Shown here piece by piece: positions 54,262-63,684 of a DNA stretch of 64,000 bases. The position numbers and the translations under genes were made by a program. Origin of the DNA: Moorena sp. SIOASIH (GTDB lineage Bacteria > Cyanobacteriota > Cyanobacteriia > Cyanobacteriales > Coleofasciculaceae); assembly GCF_010671925.1 (NCBI RefSeq), contig NZ_JAAHIH010000005.1:620001-684000 (forward strand), given 5' to 3'. Position 1 is the stretch's first letter. Each line of letters starts with the position of its first letter. A model generated the notes under the pieces. The model searched no databases. It was not told the origin of the DNA and saw only the letters and a list, made by a program, of their open reading frames with translations.

Positions 54262-57200
54262 ATGACAGATATACAACGTCCCAATTACTTTACTTCTCAG
54301 TTTTTAATAGAAGAAGACTTTAACGATGAGCAAGCCTACCATCGTGATATGCGCCTGCGTCACAATCGTTTACTCCATGAATGGGGTGTGGTGACAGGAT
54401 TAGAAGTAACTAAAGTCGGGGATAAAAGAATTGCCGTTAGTGAAGGCATGGCCATGGATAAAGATGGTCGAGAAATTATTGTTTTACCGGATTCTCCCGT
54501 ACCGAAAACCATTAACTTAGATGGATTACCACTCAATACAACTATTGAAATTACCATCATCTATCACGAAATTAAGGATAAGCCTTACCGAATAGGTAAC
54601 GAAACTAAATACACTCGCACCACTGAACGTCCCAAATTTATCATCTACGGTGCTAAAAAAAAGGAACACTGTGATGACGATCAGGTAGAGGTCAGAACTG
54701 GTAGTGCCCCTACCGATGATAATGTGATTATCTTGGCACGGGTGACCCTAGATAACAACGGGTTCATTGATCAGGTGGATAACTCTGTACGGAAACTAGC
54801 CAGTGCTAAGTTATCTGCCCTGGATAAGTTAGAAGTAGATGGTACAATTTCCGCTACTAACTTAAACCTGACAGGAGACTCAACTATCGATGGTTCCCTG
54901 ACAGTGAATGGAAGGCTGGAAGTAAAAGGGGATGTGATTGCCCGTGATACCGAGCATATTGCTGGGGATGTGTCCTTGGGGGATGCGGATAATGATCAAG
55001 TGACAATTGCAGGGGTAATTCGCTCAGGGCATTCATCTGGGGCGCTGAGGGTGAATGATGGGTTACATACCACTGGTCCTCTGACAGTGGATGGCAATGT
55101 TGGTATTGGCACAAATAATCCTAGGCAAAAATTAGAGGTAAATGGAACTGTCAAGGCCACTAGGTTTGAAGGGGATGGTTCTGGTTTAACTGGTATTAGT
55201 GCTGGGGGTGAAACCAAGTGGTCTGATGGTGGTAGTAACAGGATTTACTATAATGCTGGCAATGTCGGCATTGGGACAAATAATCCTAGTGAAAAATTAG
55301 AGGTGGATGGAGCTGTTAAGGCAAAGTCGCTGACTATCGAAGACAACCTCACTGTCAATGGCAATATTAAAACCACTGGCATGATTAGGGGGTCATCAAT
55401 GCCGCCTAATCTAATCAGAAATTCCTACATGAATATACTCGATGGCAACAAGCCTGCTGGGTACACCACCCTTGGGAATGTTACTTTAGAAGCAGCCCAC
55501 CCTTTCACGAAAGGGTTTGAAGGACCCTATGTAGGCGAAAAACCAGCCAATGCTGCCGATAGTGTAGATGATGCAACCGAAGAAAATCCTTATTGGTTTG
55601 GCAGAGTTAACAAAGGTTCGCGAATAAAAAGAGGTGGTTTAGCTGATGGTTGGGCTGGTTTTCGTGACGGTAGGATTTTGAAAATTACTGGGGATAATTC
55701 AGCACAACATACCGTGGTACTTTTTCCCTTTGAGTGCAAAGGTAATTTTGTAACCAAAAAGTACGTACATTTCAAAGCTTGGCTCAAGATTTCTTCCGGT
55801 AAACAAGTGGGATTTGGCGAAGTTGCTGGGTGGTATGGTAATCGTGGGGGACTCTTTCTTACTAAAGAACAAAGTGATAAGGCTCCAGATGGTTGGTATC
55901 GAGTAGATGGCGTAATTCCCACATCTGAGGTAACGAGGTTGGGTGGTCAGAGTTTTTCTATGGGTATAGTGGGTGACGAGGCTGACGGCTCTTTTGAAGT
56001 ATATCTAGCCTTACCATACCTAGCCAATTTAGATAATGATAGCTGGCTTCCTAGTGTTTCTGATCTGCTTTCGCGGGATGGGTTAACAGTTCATCCTAGT
56101 TCTGGTAATGTGGGTATTGGGACAACAGATCCTAGTCAAAAATTAGAGGTAGATGGAATTGTTAAGGCGACTAGGTTTGTAGGAGATGGTTCTGGTTTAA
56201 CTGGGATTCGTGCTGGCGGTAGTACAAAGTGGTCTGATGGTCGTAGTAACAGGATTTACTATAATGCTGGCAATGTCGGCATTGGGACAAATAATCCTAG
56301 TCAAAAATTAGAGGTGGCTGGAACTGTTAAGGCCACTAAATTTGAGGGAGATGGTTCTGTAGGTACTGCGGAATTAGCCAATAACTCGGTCACCAATCAA
56401 AAAATTGCTAATAATGCCGTCAACGCCGCCAAGATTCAGGACGGGACCGTCGGTACTGCTGAGTTAGCCAATAACTCGGTCACCAATGCCAAAATTGCCA
56501 ATGATGCAGTCAACGCTGCCAAAATTCAAAACGGTTCTGTCGGTAATGGGGAATTAGCTAATAACTCCGTGACCAATCAAAAAATTGCCAATGATGCAGT
56601 CAACGCTGCCAAAATTCAAAACGGCACTGTCGGTACTGCGGAATTAGCCAATAACTCGGTCACCAATGCCAAAATTGCCAATAACTCGGTCAACGCTGCC
56701 AAAATTCAAAACGGCACTGTCGGTACTGCGGAATTAGCCAATAACTCGGTCACCAATCAAAAAATTGCTAATAATGCCGTCAACGCTGCCAAAATTCAGG
56801 ACGGGACCGTGGGTACTGCGGAATTAGCTAATAACTCCGTGACCAATCAAAAAATTGCTAATAATGCCGTCAACGCTGCCAAAATTCAGGACGGGACGGT
56901 AGGTACTGCGGAATTAGCCAATAACTCGGTCACCAATCAAAAAATTGCTAATAATGCCGTCAACGCTGCCAAAATTCAGGACGGGACCGTGGGTACTGCG
57001 GAATTAGCTAATAACTCCGTGACCAATCAAAAAATTGCCAATGATGCAGTCAACGCTGCCAAAATTCAGAATGGGACGGTAGGTACTGCCGAATTAGCCA
57101 ATAACTCGGTGACCAATCAAAAAATTGCTAATAATGCGGTCAACGCTGCCAAAATTCAAAACGGCACTGTCGGTACTGCTGAGTTAGCCAATAACTCCGT

Positions 57201-57582
57201 GACTAATGCCAAAATTGCTAATAATGCCGTCAATGCTGCCAAAATTCAGGACGGGACCGTGGGTACTGCTGAGTTAGCCAATAAATCCGTGACCAATGCC
57301 AAAATTGCTGATAAAAGTATTAGCATGGTTAAATTGGATGATGTGACTAGGAATCAACTGGATAACGCTTCTCAGGTCCAAACTCTACAAGGGCAAATCA
57401 GAAATCTAGAACAACGAATCAGAGTTATAGAACGGCGATTACGTATAGATATTGTTGTCCCTGATCCTGACCCTGATCCTATTCCTGATCCTGTCCCTGA
57501 CCCTGACCCTCGTCCTCGCCCTGGTCCTGTCAAAGATCTTCCTCAGAAAGACTCCTCGACAGACCCTGAGCAACAAAGGTAA
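54262..57582 (+). CDS. Second eCIS tail fibre, paralogue with a 30-residue repeat shaft
   Basis: 1106 residues. The first 310 residues are almost the same as the preceding fibre, at DNA level too. Then a jelly-roll-like insert (residues about 375-600: RNSYMNILDGNKPAGYTTLG, HFKAWLKISSGKQVGFGEVA), and ten perfect-period repeats VGTAELANNSVTNQKIANNA plus VNAAKIQDGT (90 bp each, 56359-57258) with an eleventh divergent one. A coiled coil (LQGQIRNLEQRIRVIERRLR) and a DPDPDP tail end it. There is no S74 domain. Probably an alternative receptor-binding fibre. Confidence 0.88.
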   Translation: MTDIQRPNYFTSQFLIEEDFNDEQAYHRDMRLRHNRLLHEWGVVTGLEVTKVGDKRIAVSEGMAMDKDGREIIVLPDSPVPKTINLDGLPLNTTIEITIIYHEIKDKPYRIGNETKYTRTTERPKFIIYGAKKKEHCDDDQVEVRTGSAPTDDNVIILARVTLDNNGFIDQVDNSVRKLASAKLSALDKLEVDGTISATNLNLTGDSTIDGSLTVNGRLEVKGDVIARDTEHIAGDVSLGDADNDQVTIAGVIRSGHSSGALRVNDGLHTTGPLTVDGNVGIGTNNPRQKLEVNGTVKATRFEGDGSGLTGISAGGETKWSDGGSNRIYYNAGNVGIGTNNPSEKLEVDGAVKAKSLTIEDNLTVNGNIKTTGMIRGSSMPPNLIRNSYMNILDGNKPAGYTTLGNVTLEAAHPFTKGFEGPYVGEKPANAADSVDDATEENPYWFGRVNKGSRIKRGGLADGWAGFRDGRILKITGDNSAQHTVVLFPFECKGNFVTKKYVHFKAWLKISSGKQVGFGEVAGWYGNRGGLFLTKEQSDKAPDGWYRVDGVIPTSEVTRLGGQSFSMGIVGDEADGSFEVYLALPYLANLDNDSWLPSVSDLLSRDGLTVHPSSGNVGIGTTDPSQKLEVDGIVKATRFVGDGSGLTGIRAGGSTKWSDGRSNRIYYNAGNVGIGTNNPSQKLEVAGTVKATKFEGDGSVGTAELANNSVTNQKIANNAVNAAKIQDGTVGTAELANNSVTNAKIANDAVNAAKIQNGSVGNGELANNSVTNQKIANDAVNAAKIQNGTVGTAELANNSVTNAKIANNSVNAAKIQNGTVGTAELANNSVTNQKIANNAVNAAKIQDGTVGTAELANNSVTNQKIANNAVNAAKIQDGTVGTAELANNSVTNQKIANNAVNAAKIQDGTVGTAELANNSVTNQKIANDAVNAAKIQNGTVGTAELANNSVTNQKIANNAVNAAKIQNGTVGTAELANNSVTNAKIANNAVNAAKIQDGTVGTAELANKSVTNAKIADKSISMVKLDDVTRNQLDNASQVQTLQGQIRNLEQRIRVIERRLRIDIVVPDPDPDPIPDPVPDPDPRPRPGPVKDLPQKDSSTDPEQQR

Positions 57583-57661
57583 AGGTAACGGCTCAAAACA
57601 CTCAGTCTGTAAAAATTGCATCATCATATTAGTAGGAACGGCCAAGGAAAAGGTGAACCTC

Positions 57662-60600
57662 ATGGGCTATCAACGAGCAACCCAAACTAAAACAACAGAA
57701 GCAAACGGTCAAAAAAAAGCTTCAACGGTTACTCAAAAACCGTGGTCAACTTATGGCCCGGTTCACCCGATGCTGCAACTCCAACGAAAACTGGGAAACC
57801 AAGCCGTCAATCGTCTGATCCAGACAAAAATGCAAGTGGGGGAACCAGATGATGTCTACGAGAAGGAAGCAGACAGTGTTGCAGCCCAAGTAATGCGGAT
57901 GCCAGCACCCTCAGTGCAAAATTCCATGGAGGAAGAGGAGGTTCAAACTAAGCCCATAGCGCTACAGTTACAATCCGACGAAGAGGAAATTCAAACTAAG
58001 CCCTATGGGCTACAGTTACAATCCCAGGAAGAGGAAATACAAACTAAGCCGATAGGGCTACAGTTACAATCGGACGAAGAAGAAATACAAACTAAGCCCA
58101 TAGCGCTACAGTTACAATCGGACGAAGAAGAAATACAAACTAAGCCGATAGCGCTACAGTTACAATCGGACGAAGAAGAAATACAAACTAAGCCGATAGG
58201 GCTACAGTTACAATCGGACGAAGAGGAAATTCAAACTAAAGCAAATCCTGGTCAAACCCCAGCAGTATCCCCTAATTTAGAAACCAAAATCCAATCCCGA
58301 CGGGGTACCGGTCAACCTCTGCCAGCATCTACCCGTGCTTTCATGGAACCCAGATTTGGGGCTAACTTTAGTGGGGTGAGGGTGCATACAGACTCTAGTG
58401 CGGTACAGATGAATAAGGAGTTGGGAGCCCAAGCCTTTACCCATGGTAGGGATATTTTCTATGGTGCGGGGAAGTCTCCTGGTAAGAATAGTTTGACGGC
58501 CCATGAGTTGACCCATACGATCCAGCAGACCGGGGGAATTCAGGCGAAGGTAATTGATCAAAAGGCCAAGAAGACAAATAAATTCGAAAATAAGACTGGG
58601 TTTGCTGTTCCGATCAAGGATAGTCCGGGGAATGGGGTCAATCAAGAATCTCAGACTCTTGTCAAGGATACTGATATAAAACCAGAAGTCGAGGGGGAAA
58701 ATACAGTTAACACAGAGGTAGTTGCACCTCAAGAGACTGCTGCTCCTAAGGCTGAAACAGCCCCAAAGCCGGAAACAAATGCCACATCGGTTAGTTCTGG
58801 AGAAACTCCAGGGAAAAACCAGGAGGCAATGGCTCCAGAAGCAGCTAATCAAGGGATGAAAGCTGAGGTAAATCAAGAAACCACAGCAACAGCTGCTGAA
58901 GCCACACCCCAAGAAACTACTGCTGCTTCCCCAGAGTCAGATCCAGATTTTAAAGCAGTGGTTGCTAAAGCTAAGGGAGTTGCCAATAAGCAAAAACAAC
59001 ACGCCCCAGCTAGTACAAAAGCGAAACAAGCCCAAGCTGCAGCGGAAAGTCCAGCCAAGGAAATAGAAAGCAAAGCCCAGGCCAATCAAGTGGGTGAGAT
59101 GGCACAAGCTCCCACTCCTGGTTTTAATGCTGCTGCTTTCAAGGCTAAATTAATGGAGCGCATCAAGTCAGCAGCTCCGAAAACTCTTGAAGAAGCGGAT
59201 GAGTTTAAGGACAGTAACAAACTGGCTTCTGTCAAGAGCCAGATGCAAAATACCGTTAAGCAAGAGCAAACTGCATCTCAAGCACCCTTAGAACAGAAGG
59301 CGAAACAAGCACCGGATACCAGCAGTATTAAACCGAAATCAGTAACTCCCCTACCTGCCAATGAAGCCGGAGCAGTAACCAAAAATATTGGTGCTGACAA
59401 AGCTATTCCTAAAGCCAAGGGACAAGGTGAAGTGGAGGCACCGCTACAAGAAAGTAGCCAAAAACTTGACCAACAGATGGCTGAGGCTGATGTTACCTCG
59501 GAACAGTTAGCTAAATCCAATGAACCCCAATTCCAAACTGCTTTAGCAGCAAAACAAGACGCTCAAACTAATGCCAGCCAAGCACCCCAAGCCTATCGTC
59601 AGTTCGAGCAAAACCAGTTAACCCAAGCCCAAGGGGAAGCAGCAACCACAGCCGGGCAACAACTGCAAGGAATGCATGGCTCCCGCGCTCAGTTATTAGC
59701 TCAGGTTACCAATCAGCAAATTAAAGCTAAGGGTAAGGATGAGCAAAAGCGAATTGATGTTGCTAGCCACATCAATGGTATCTACCAAAACACAAAAACG
59801 TCAGTTGAGAACATCCTGAATGGCATTCAAGGCGAGATCATGAGTCGCTTTAATGCTGGAACCGAGAGGGCTAAAAAGGCTTATGAAAATTACGTTGCTC
59901 CATACATGGAGGACTATAAAAGCCGTTACGATGGTATTTGGGGCGCAGGACGGTGGCTTAAGGACAAGCTTTTGGGAGTTCCCCCAGAAGTTACTGCCTT
60001 TTTTAAAGAAGGGCGGAATCAATATCTCAGTGAGATGGATGTAACCCTTACTGATATTGCTAACTATGTGACTGAGCAGCTTAACCTAGCCAAGGAGAAG
60101 ATTGCAGAAGGTAGGCGAGAAACTCAGGAATATGTAGAGGGATTACCTGCTTCTTTGCAGCAGGTTGGAAAAGAAGCTGCTAGTAACATCCAGAGTCAGT
60201 TTGATCAGCTAGAGCAAAGTGTTAATGATAAACACGGTCAGCTCATCGATACCCTGTCACAAGCCTACACCAAAAACCTCGAAGAAATGGATGCCCGCAT
60301 TGAGGAAATGAAGGCATCCAATCAACCCTGGTTCACCAAGGCATTTGATTCCATAACTGGAGTCATCGATACCATTAAAAAACTCAAAGACATGTTGCTG
60401 AGTGTCTTGAGTAAAGCGTCTGATGTAATTGGTACCATTATTAAAGACCCCATCGGCTTCCTAGGCAATTTAATTAGTGGTATTAAACAAGGCTTTGAGA
60501 ATTTTGTCGGTAACATTGGGCAACATCTACAAGCCGGTTTAATTGGCTGGTTAACTGGAACCCTGGGACCCATGGGTATTCAACTACCCGATGACATCTT

Positions 60601-62170
60601 TAGCTTACCGGGAATATTCAGCTTAGTAACCCAAGTCTTGGGATTGACATTTAACTACATTCGTGGTAAAGCAGTCAAACTCTTTGGGGAACGAGTAGTA
60701 GCTGGGATGGAGAAAAGCGTCGAAATATTCCAGATATTACGCGATCGCGGACCCATGGGACTGTGGGAACATGTTAAGGAACAGTTCAACGACCTGAAAC
60801 AAACAGTCATCGAACAAATCAAGAGCATGGTAGTTACCGAGGTGATCAGCGCCGGGGTGAAGTGGGTTCTGAGCTTGTTAAATCCCGCATCAGCCTTTGT
60901 CAAAGCCGCCATGGCAATCTATGACATCATCATGTTCTTTGTCAATCGCGGTAGTCAGGTGCTGGAATTGGTAAATGCAGTTGTGGATGCCGTGAGTGCG
61001 ATCGCATCTGGTGCAGTTGGTGGTGCAGCGAAGTTGGTAGAGAATGCTTTAGCGAAAGCTGTACCAGTGGTGATTGGGTTCTTGGCTTCGTTGTTGGGTA
61101 TTGGTGGTTTGGCGAAGAAGGTTGAGAATATTATTGGTAAGATTCGCGAGCGGATTGATCAGGCGATTGATAAGGTGTTGTTGAAGGCTAAGGGGTTGTT
61201 TGGGAAGGTTGTCAAGAAAGGGAAAGCTGCTGTAGGAAAGGTAGTTCAGTGGTGGAAACAAAAAAAGAAATTTAAAACTAAAGATGGGAAGCAACACTCA
61301 CTATTTTTCTCTGGTGAAGCTGAAAATGCAGTTCTTATGATGGCTAGCCAACCAAAAACATACAAAGCCTTTATCAGTGGATTAAATGTCCAAAATAAAC
61401 CGCAAAACATTAAAGATGCGAAATCTCAAGCTGCAAAAATTGCAGACGAAATAGATCAACTCAATAAAAAACGTAAAGGTAAAGGTAAGGGAGTACAGAA
61501 GTCAGAAGGTCTAGAAATACAGGAGCAAATAGTTAAAAAACTCAATGAACTAGCAAAACAAACGAAAATTATTGCAAACGGAAACCCAACCCAACCAACG
61601 AGTGTTGTTGAATATGGTGGTTTGACTTCAGAAGGGGGTGCTACATGGATGGAGGCTAAAGTTCTTTCAAAAAATCGTGTAGAAGGTGACAAACCTAAAG
61701 ATATACCTAATATTTGGGAGAATGCTAGAAGAAGAAAAAATACTTACGTAAGAGGTCATTTGCTGAATGAAAATCTTGGCGGTCCTGGTCGAGCATACAA
61801 TCTAAGTCCCATAACAGACTTTACAAATAAGCAGCACTTGAAATTTGTCGAAAAACATGTAAAGAAGGCTGTACTAGATAAAAATGAAGTGGTTAAATAC
61901 CGAGTTGATGTAAATTATGTAAAGCATCCAGATCGTTCTTCCCAAAAAGTAATAGAGGCTCGTCTAAACAACGGAACTTCTGAAGATATAACAAAAGATA
62001 AAATGAAACTAGAAATCATGAAATTTGAACAAGAAAAACTACCTCGATCTTTTGAAACTAAATGGGCTATTCTGAAATACGAAGGAGACAGGTGGGTTGA
62101 TGACAAAGAGAAACCGTCATCGTCATTATCTGTTCTGAACGACCTTCCCAATAAAGAACCGGAAATCTAA
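57662..62170 (+). CDS. DUF4157 eCIS effector with C-terminal His-Me-finger-like nuclease domain
   Basis: 1502 residues from ATG 57662, eight bases after AAGGTG. LQLQRKLGNQAVNRLIQTKM (39-58) and DVYEKEADSVAAQVMRMP are the usual eCIS-effector N-terminus. Six 16-residue repeats EEEIQTKPIALQLQSD (about 92-193). DUF4157 with HELTH at 281-285 (zinc-peptidase-like). An Ala/Gln-rich helical linker, membrane-active helices (about 1060-1150: WVLSLLNPASAFVKAAMAIY, VPVVIGFLASLLGIGGLA), a basic segment, and a C-terminal toxin module with RGHLLNENLGGPG (from 1364) and NLSPITDFTNKQH, a pattern of His-Me-finger DNA/RNA nucleases. Followed 54 bases later by a SUKH-like gene. Confidence 0.88.
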   Translation: MGYQRATQTKTTEANGQKKASTVTQKPWSTYGPVHPMLQLQRKLGNQAVNRLIQTKMQVGEPDDVYEKEADSVAAQVMRMPAPSVQNSMEEEEVQTKPIALQLQSDEEEIQTKPYGLQLQSQEEEIQTKPIGLQLQSDEEEIQTKPIALQLQSDEEEIQTKPIALQLQSDEEEIQTKPIGLQLQSDEEEIQTKANPGQTPAVSPNLETKIQSRRGTGQPLPASTRAFMEPRFGANFSGVRVHTDSSAVQMNKELGAQAFTHGRDIFYGAGKSPGKNSLTAHELTHTIQQTGGIQAKVIDQKAKKTNKFENKTGFAVPIKDSPGNGVNQESQTLVKDTDIKPEVEGENTVNTEVVAPQETAAPKAETAPKPETNATSVSSGETPGKNQEAMAPEAANQGMKAEVNQETTATAAEATPQETTAASPESDPDFKAVVAKAKGVANKQKQHAPASTKAKQAQAAAESPAKEIESKAQANQVGEMAQAPTPGFNAAAFKAKLMERIKSAAPKTLEEADEFKDSNKLASVKSQMQNTVKQEQTASQAPLEQKAKQAPDTSSIKPKSVTPLPANEAGAVTKNIGADKAIPKAKGQGEVEAPLQESSQKLDQQMAEADVTSEQLAKSNEPQFQTALAAKQDAQTNASQAPQAYRQFEQNQLTQAQGEAATTAGQQLQGMHGSRAQLLAQVTNQQIKAKGKDEQKRIDVASHINGIYQNTKTSVENILNGIQGEIMSRFNAGTERAKKAYENYVAPYMEDYKSRYDGIWGAGRWLKDKLLGVPPEVTAFFKEGRNQYLSEMDVTLTDIANYVTEQLNLAKEKIAEGRRETQEYVEGLPASLQQVGKEAASNIQSQFDQLEQSVNDKHGQLIDTLSQAYTKNLEEMDARIEEMKASNQPWFTKAFDSITGVIDTIKKLKDMLLSVLSKASDVIGTIIKDPIGFLGNLISGIKQGFENFVGNIGQHLQAGLIGWLTGTLGPMGIQLPDDIFSLPGIFSLVTQVLGLTFNYIRGKAVKLFGERVVAGMEKSVEIFQILRDRGPMGLWEHVKEQFNDLKQTVIEQIKSMVVTEVISAGVKWVLSLLNPASAFVKAAMAIYDIIMFFVNRGSQVLELVNAVVDAVSAIASGAVGGAAKLVENALAKAVPVVIGFLASLLGIGGLAKKVENIIGKIRERIDQAIDKVLLKAKGLFGKVVKKGKAAVGKVVQWWKQKKKFKTKDGKQHSLFFSGEAENAVLMMASQPKTYKAFISGLNVQNKPQNIKDAKSQAAKIADEIDQLNKKRKGKGKGVQKSEGLEIQEQIVKKLNELAKQTKIIANGNPTQPTSVVEYGGLTSEGGATWMEAKVLSKNRVEGDKPKDIPNIWENARRRKNTYVRGHLLNENLGGPGRAYNLSPITDFTNKQHLKFVEKHVKKAVLDKNEVVKYRVDVNYVKHPDRSSQKVIEARLNNGTSEDITKDKMKLEIMKFEQEKLPRSFETKWAILKYEGDRWVDDKEKPSSSLSVLNDLPNKEPEI

Positions 62171-62171
62171 A

Positions 62172-62191
62172 ATTCAATTAATTAATTGAAT
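62172..62191. promoter_or_regulatory. 20-bp perfect palindrome between effector and putative immunity gene
   Basis: ATTCAATTAATTAATTGAAT lies one base after the effector stop codon and 33 bases before the next start. It could be an operator or a weak hairpin; AT-richness makes chance possible. Confidence 0.35.
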
Positions 62192-62224
62192 GGCATCTAT
62201 CTATTTTTTAAGGAACTCTATTAA

Positions 62225-62980
62225 ATGGTTTATTTGGAAAGATTTAGAGCAATGGTAGATGAGATAGAATCGCACCCATTGCTAGAAGTAGTAGATTTTA
62301 GTGTCAACCAACCTGCTAGCGATGAACTATTGACTTCTGTAGAAGAAACATTGAGAACATCGTTAGCTGAACCTATTCGAACTTTTTATAAAGAAACGAA
62401 TGGACTAAGGCTATACTGGAAAATAAAATCAGGTCTGACAGATGAAGAATTAGACCGACTCGAAGAGGTATATGATGATTATGACATTGGTTTACCGAAT
62501 GAAGAAGAAGATACCGATGATGAAAATCCATTTGCCCATATCAACTTAATATCTATTGAAGATTGTATAATAAAACGCAATTGGCAGGAAAAAATAATTT
62601 TTGATGAAATCAACTATAATGATGAAACAGTGGAATTTGCAGGTGTTACTTACAGGGAGAGGGACTTTCAAAGACGGCTCAAGCCATTTGATTTATTTAG
62701 TGCTTATTCTTGTATGGCATTTTTTTTTGAAGAGGGGGTTGAAAACCCAAAAGTATTACGTTTAAGTAGTCATTATGTAGAGTGGGATAATAGCAAGATA
62801 ACAGACTTTAAATCCTATCTAGAAATGCTACTAGTAACGAGAGGAATTGTAGATGCCAGAGGAGAAATATACAATCAGTATAGAGGAGATAGGGAACCGC
62901 AACTCATTACTGGTTATGATTATTGGAGTGAAGAAAATGTTCCAAAGTTGTTTAGAAATAGAAATCAGTATAGATTTTAA
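62225..62980 (+). CDS. SUKH-family (SMI1/KNR4-like) putative immunity protein
   Basis: 251 residues from ATG 62225, with AAGGA ahead. PIRTFYKETNGLRLYWKIKS is the characteristic SUKH segment (usual form LPEDLRELYRLANGG...), followed by an acidic loop (DDYDIGLPNEEEDTDDENPF) and INLISIEDCI. SUKH proteins are common immunity proteins for nuclease toxins of bacterial competition systems. Its place directly after a nuclease-ending effector supports that role; direct binding is not shown. A metabolic SUKH function is the alternative. Confidence 0.75.
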   Translation: MVYLERFRAMVDEIESHPLLEVVDFSVNQPASDELLTSVEETLRTSLAEPIRTFYKETNGLRLYWKIKSGLTDEELDRLEEVYDDYDIGLPNEEEDTDDENPFAHINLISIEDCIIKRNWQEKIIFDEINYNDETVEFAGVTYRERDFQRRLKPFDLFSAYSCMAFFFEEGVENPKVLRLSSHYVEWDNSKITDFKSYLEMLLVTRGIVDARGEIYNQYRGDREPQLITGYDYWSEENVPKLFRNRNQYRF

Positions 62981-63305
62981 TCTAGCTTTGAGTTAGTGCG
63001 ATCGCTGATATTGTAGTGCGATCACCGATTTTATAGGGCGCGTTAATGAAATGTAACACACCAACGTGAGAGCGCATAATCTTGTAGGGTGCGCCCTTCG
63101 ACACCGTAACCCACCAAAGCAATCGAATGGATAACGGTACGTTACGACGCAAAATAGCAAGATGTTCCTTATATTGACTAAACAAGTGTCTGAAGCACCC
63201 TACTCATCACTATGGTTTACCTTTGCTGGCGTAAGCATCTCACTCACTATTGAAGGATAAATTAAAATTGCTTATCTATAATCCTTTTGAGCAGGTAATC
63301 ATCGA
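62981..63305. other. Intergenic stretch after the eCIS locus
   Basis: About 325 bp with GTGCGATCGC (HIP1-type) units at 62996-63030 and a GGGTGCGCCC/GGGCGCGTTA dispersed repeat around 63036-63150. No gene or clear terminator seen. Confidence 0.6.
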
Positions 63306-63647
63306 ATGGAAAAACTAGAAAAATACCGATTAATCATCCGCCAGGTATTAACTAATCATGCCACCTTAGAAGCAAATAATCCAAATTCAGAGATTGAGTG
63401 TCAACTTATTTTTGACACAGAACATGACCATTATCAACTTTTATATATCGGCTGGGATGGACTCAAACGAGTTTACAACTGTTTCATCCATTTAGATATC
63501 AAAGATGGCAACGTTTGGATTCAGCGAAATATGACAGAAGCTGATTTGGCGCAAGATTTAGTGGACATGGGTATACCGAAAGAAGATATTATTCTCGGTT
63601 TACATCCCAGTTATAAACGTCCTTACACAGGCTACGGAGTGGCTTAG
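63306..63647 (+). CDS. xisI: XisI-like protein
   Basis: 113 residues: MEKLEKYRLIIRQVLTNHAT, IFDTEHDHYQLLYIGWDGLK, KDGNVWIQRNMTEADLAQDL and GLHPSYKRPYTGYGVA. No xisH partner is next to it. It provides the uninterrupted form against which the insertion in the 28357-28746 copy is seen. Confidence 0.92.
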   Translation: MEKLEKYRLIIRQVLTNHATLEANNPNSEIECQLIFDTEHDHYQLLYIGWDGLKRVYNCFIHLDIKDGNVWIQRNMTEADLAQDLVDMGIPKEDIILGLHPSYKRPYTGYGVA

Positions 63648-63684
63648 TAGTGGATTGGTTTAAAAAATAAGACCCAACAAAACA

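Noticed and set aside
50490-57582. Diversity-generating retroelement acting on the fibre genes
   Set aside because: No reverse-transcriptase gene and no template/variable repeat pair with A-specific changes were seen; the repeats are ordinary tandem or paralogous ones.
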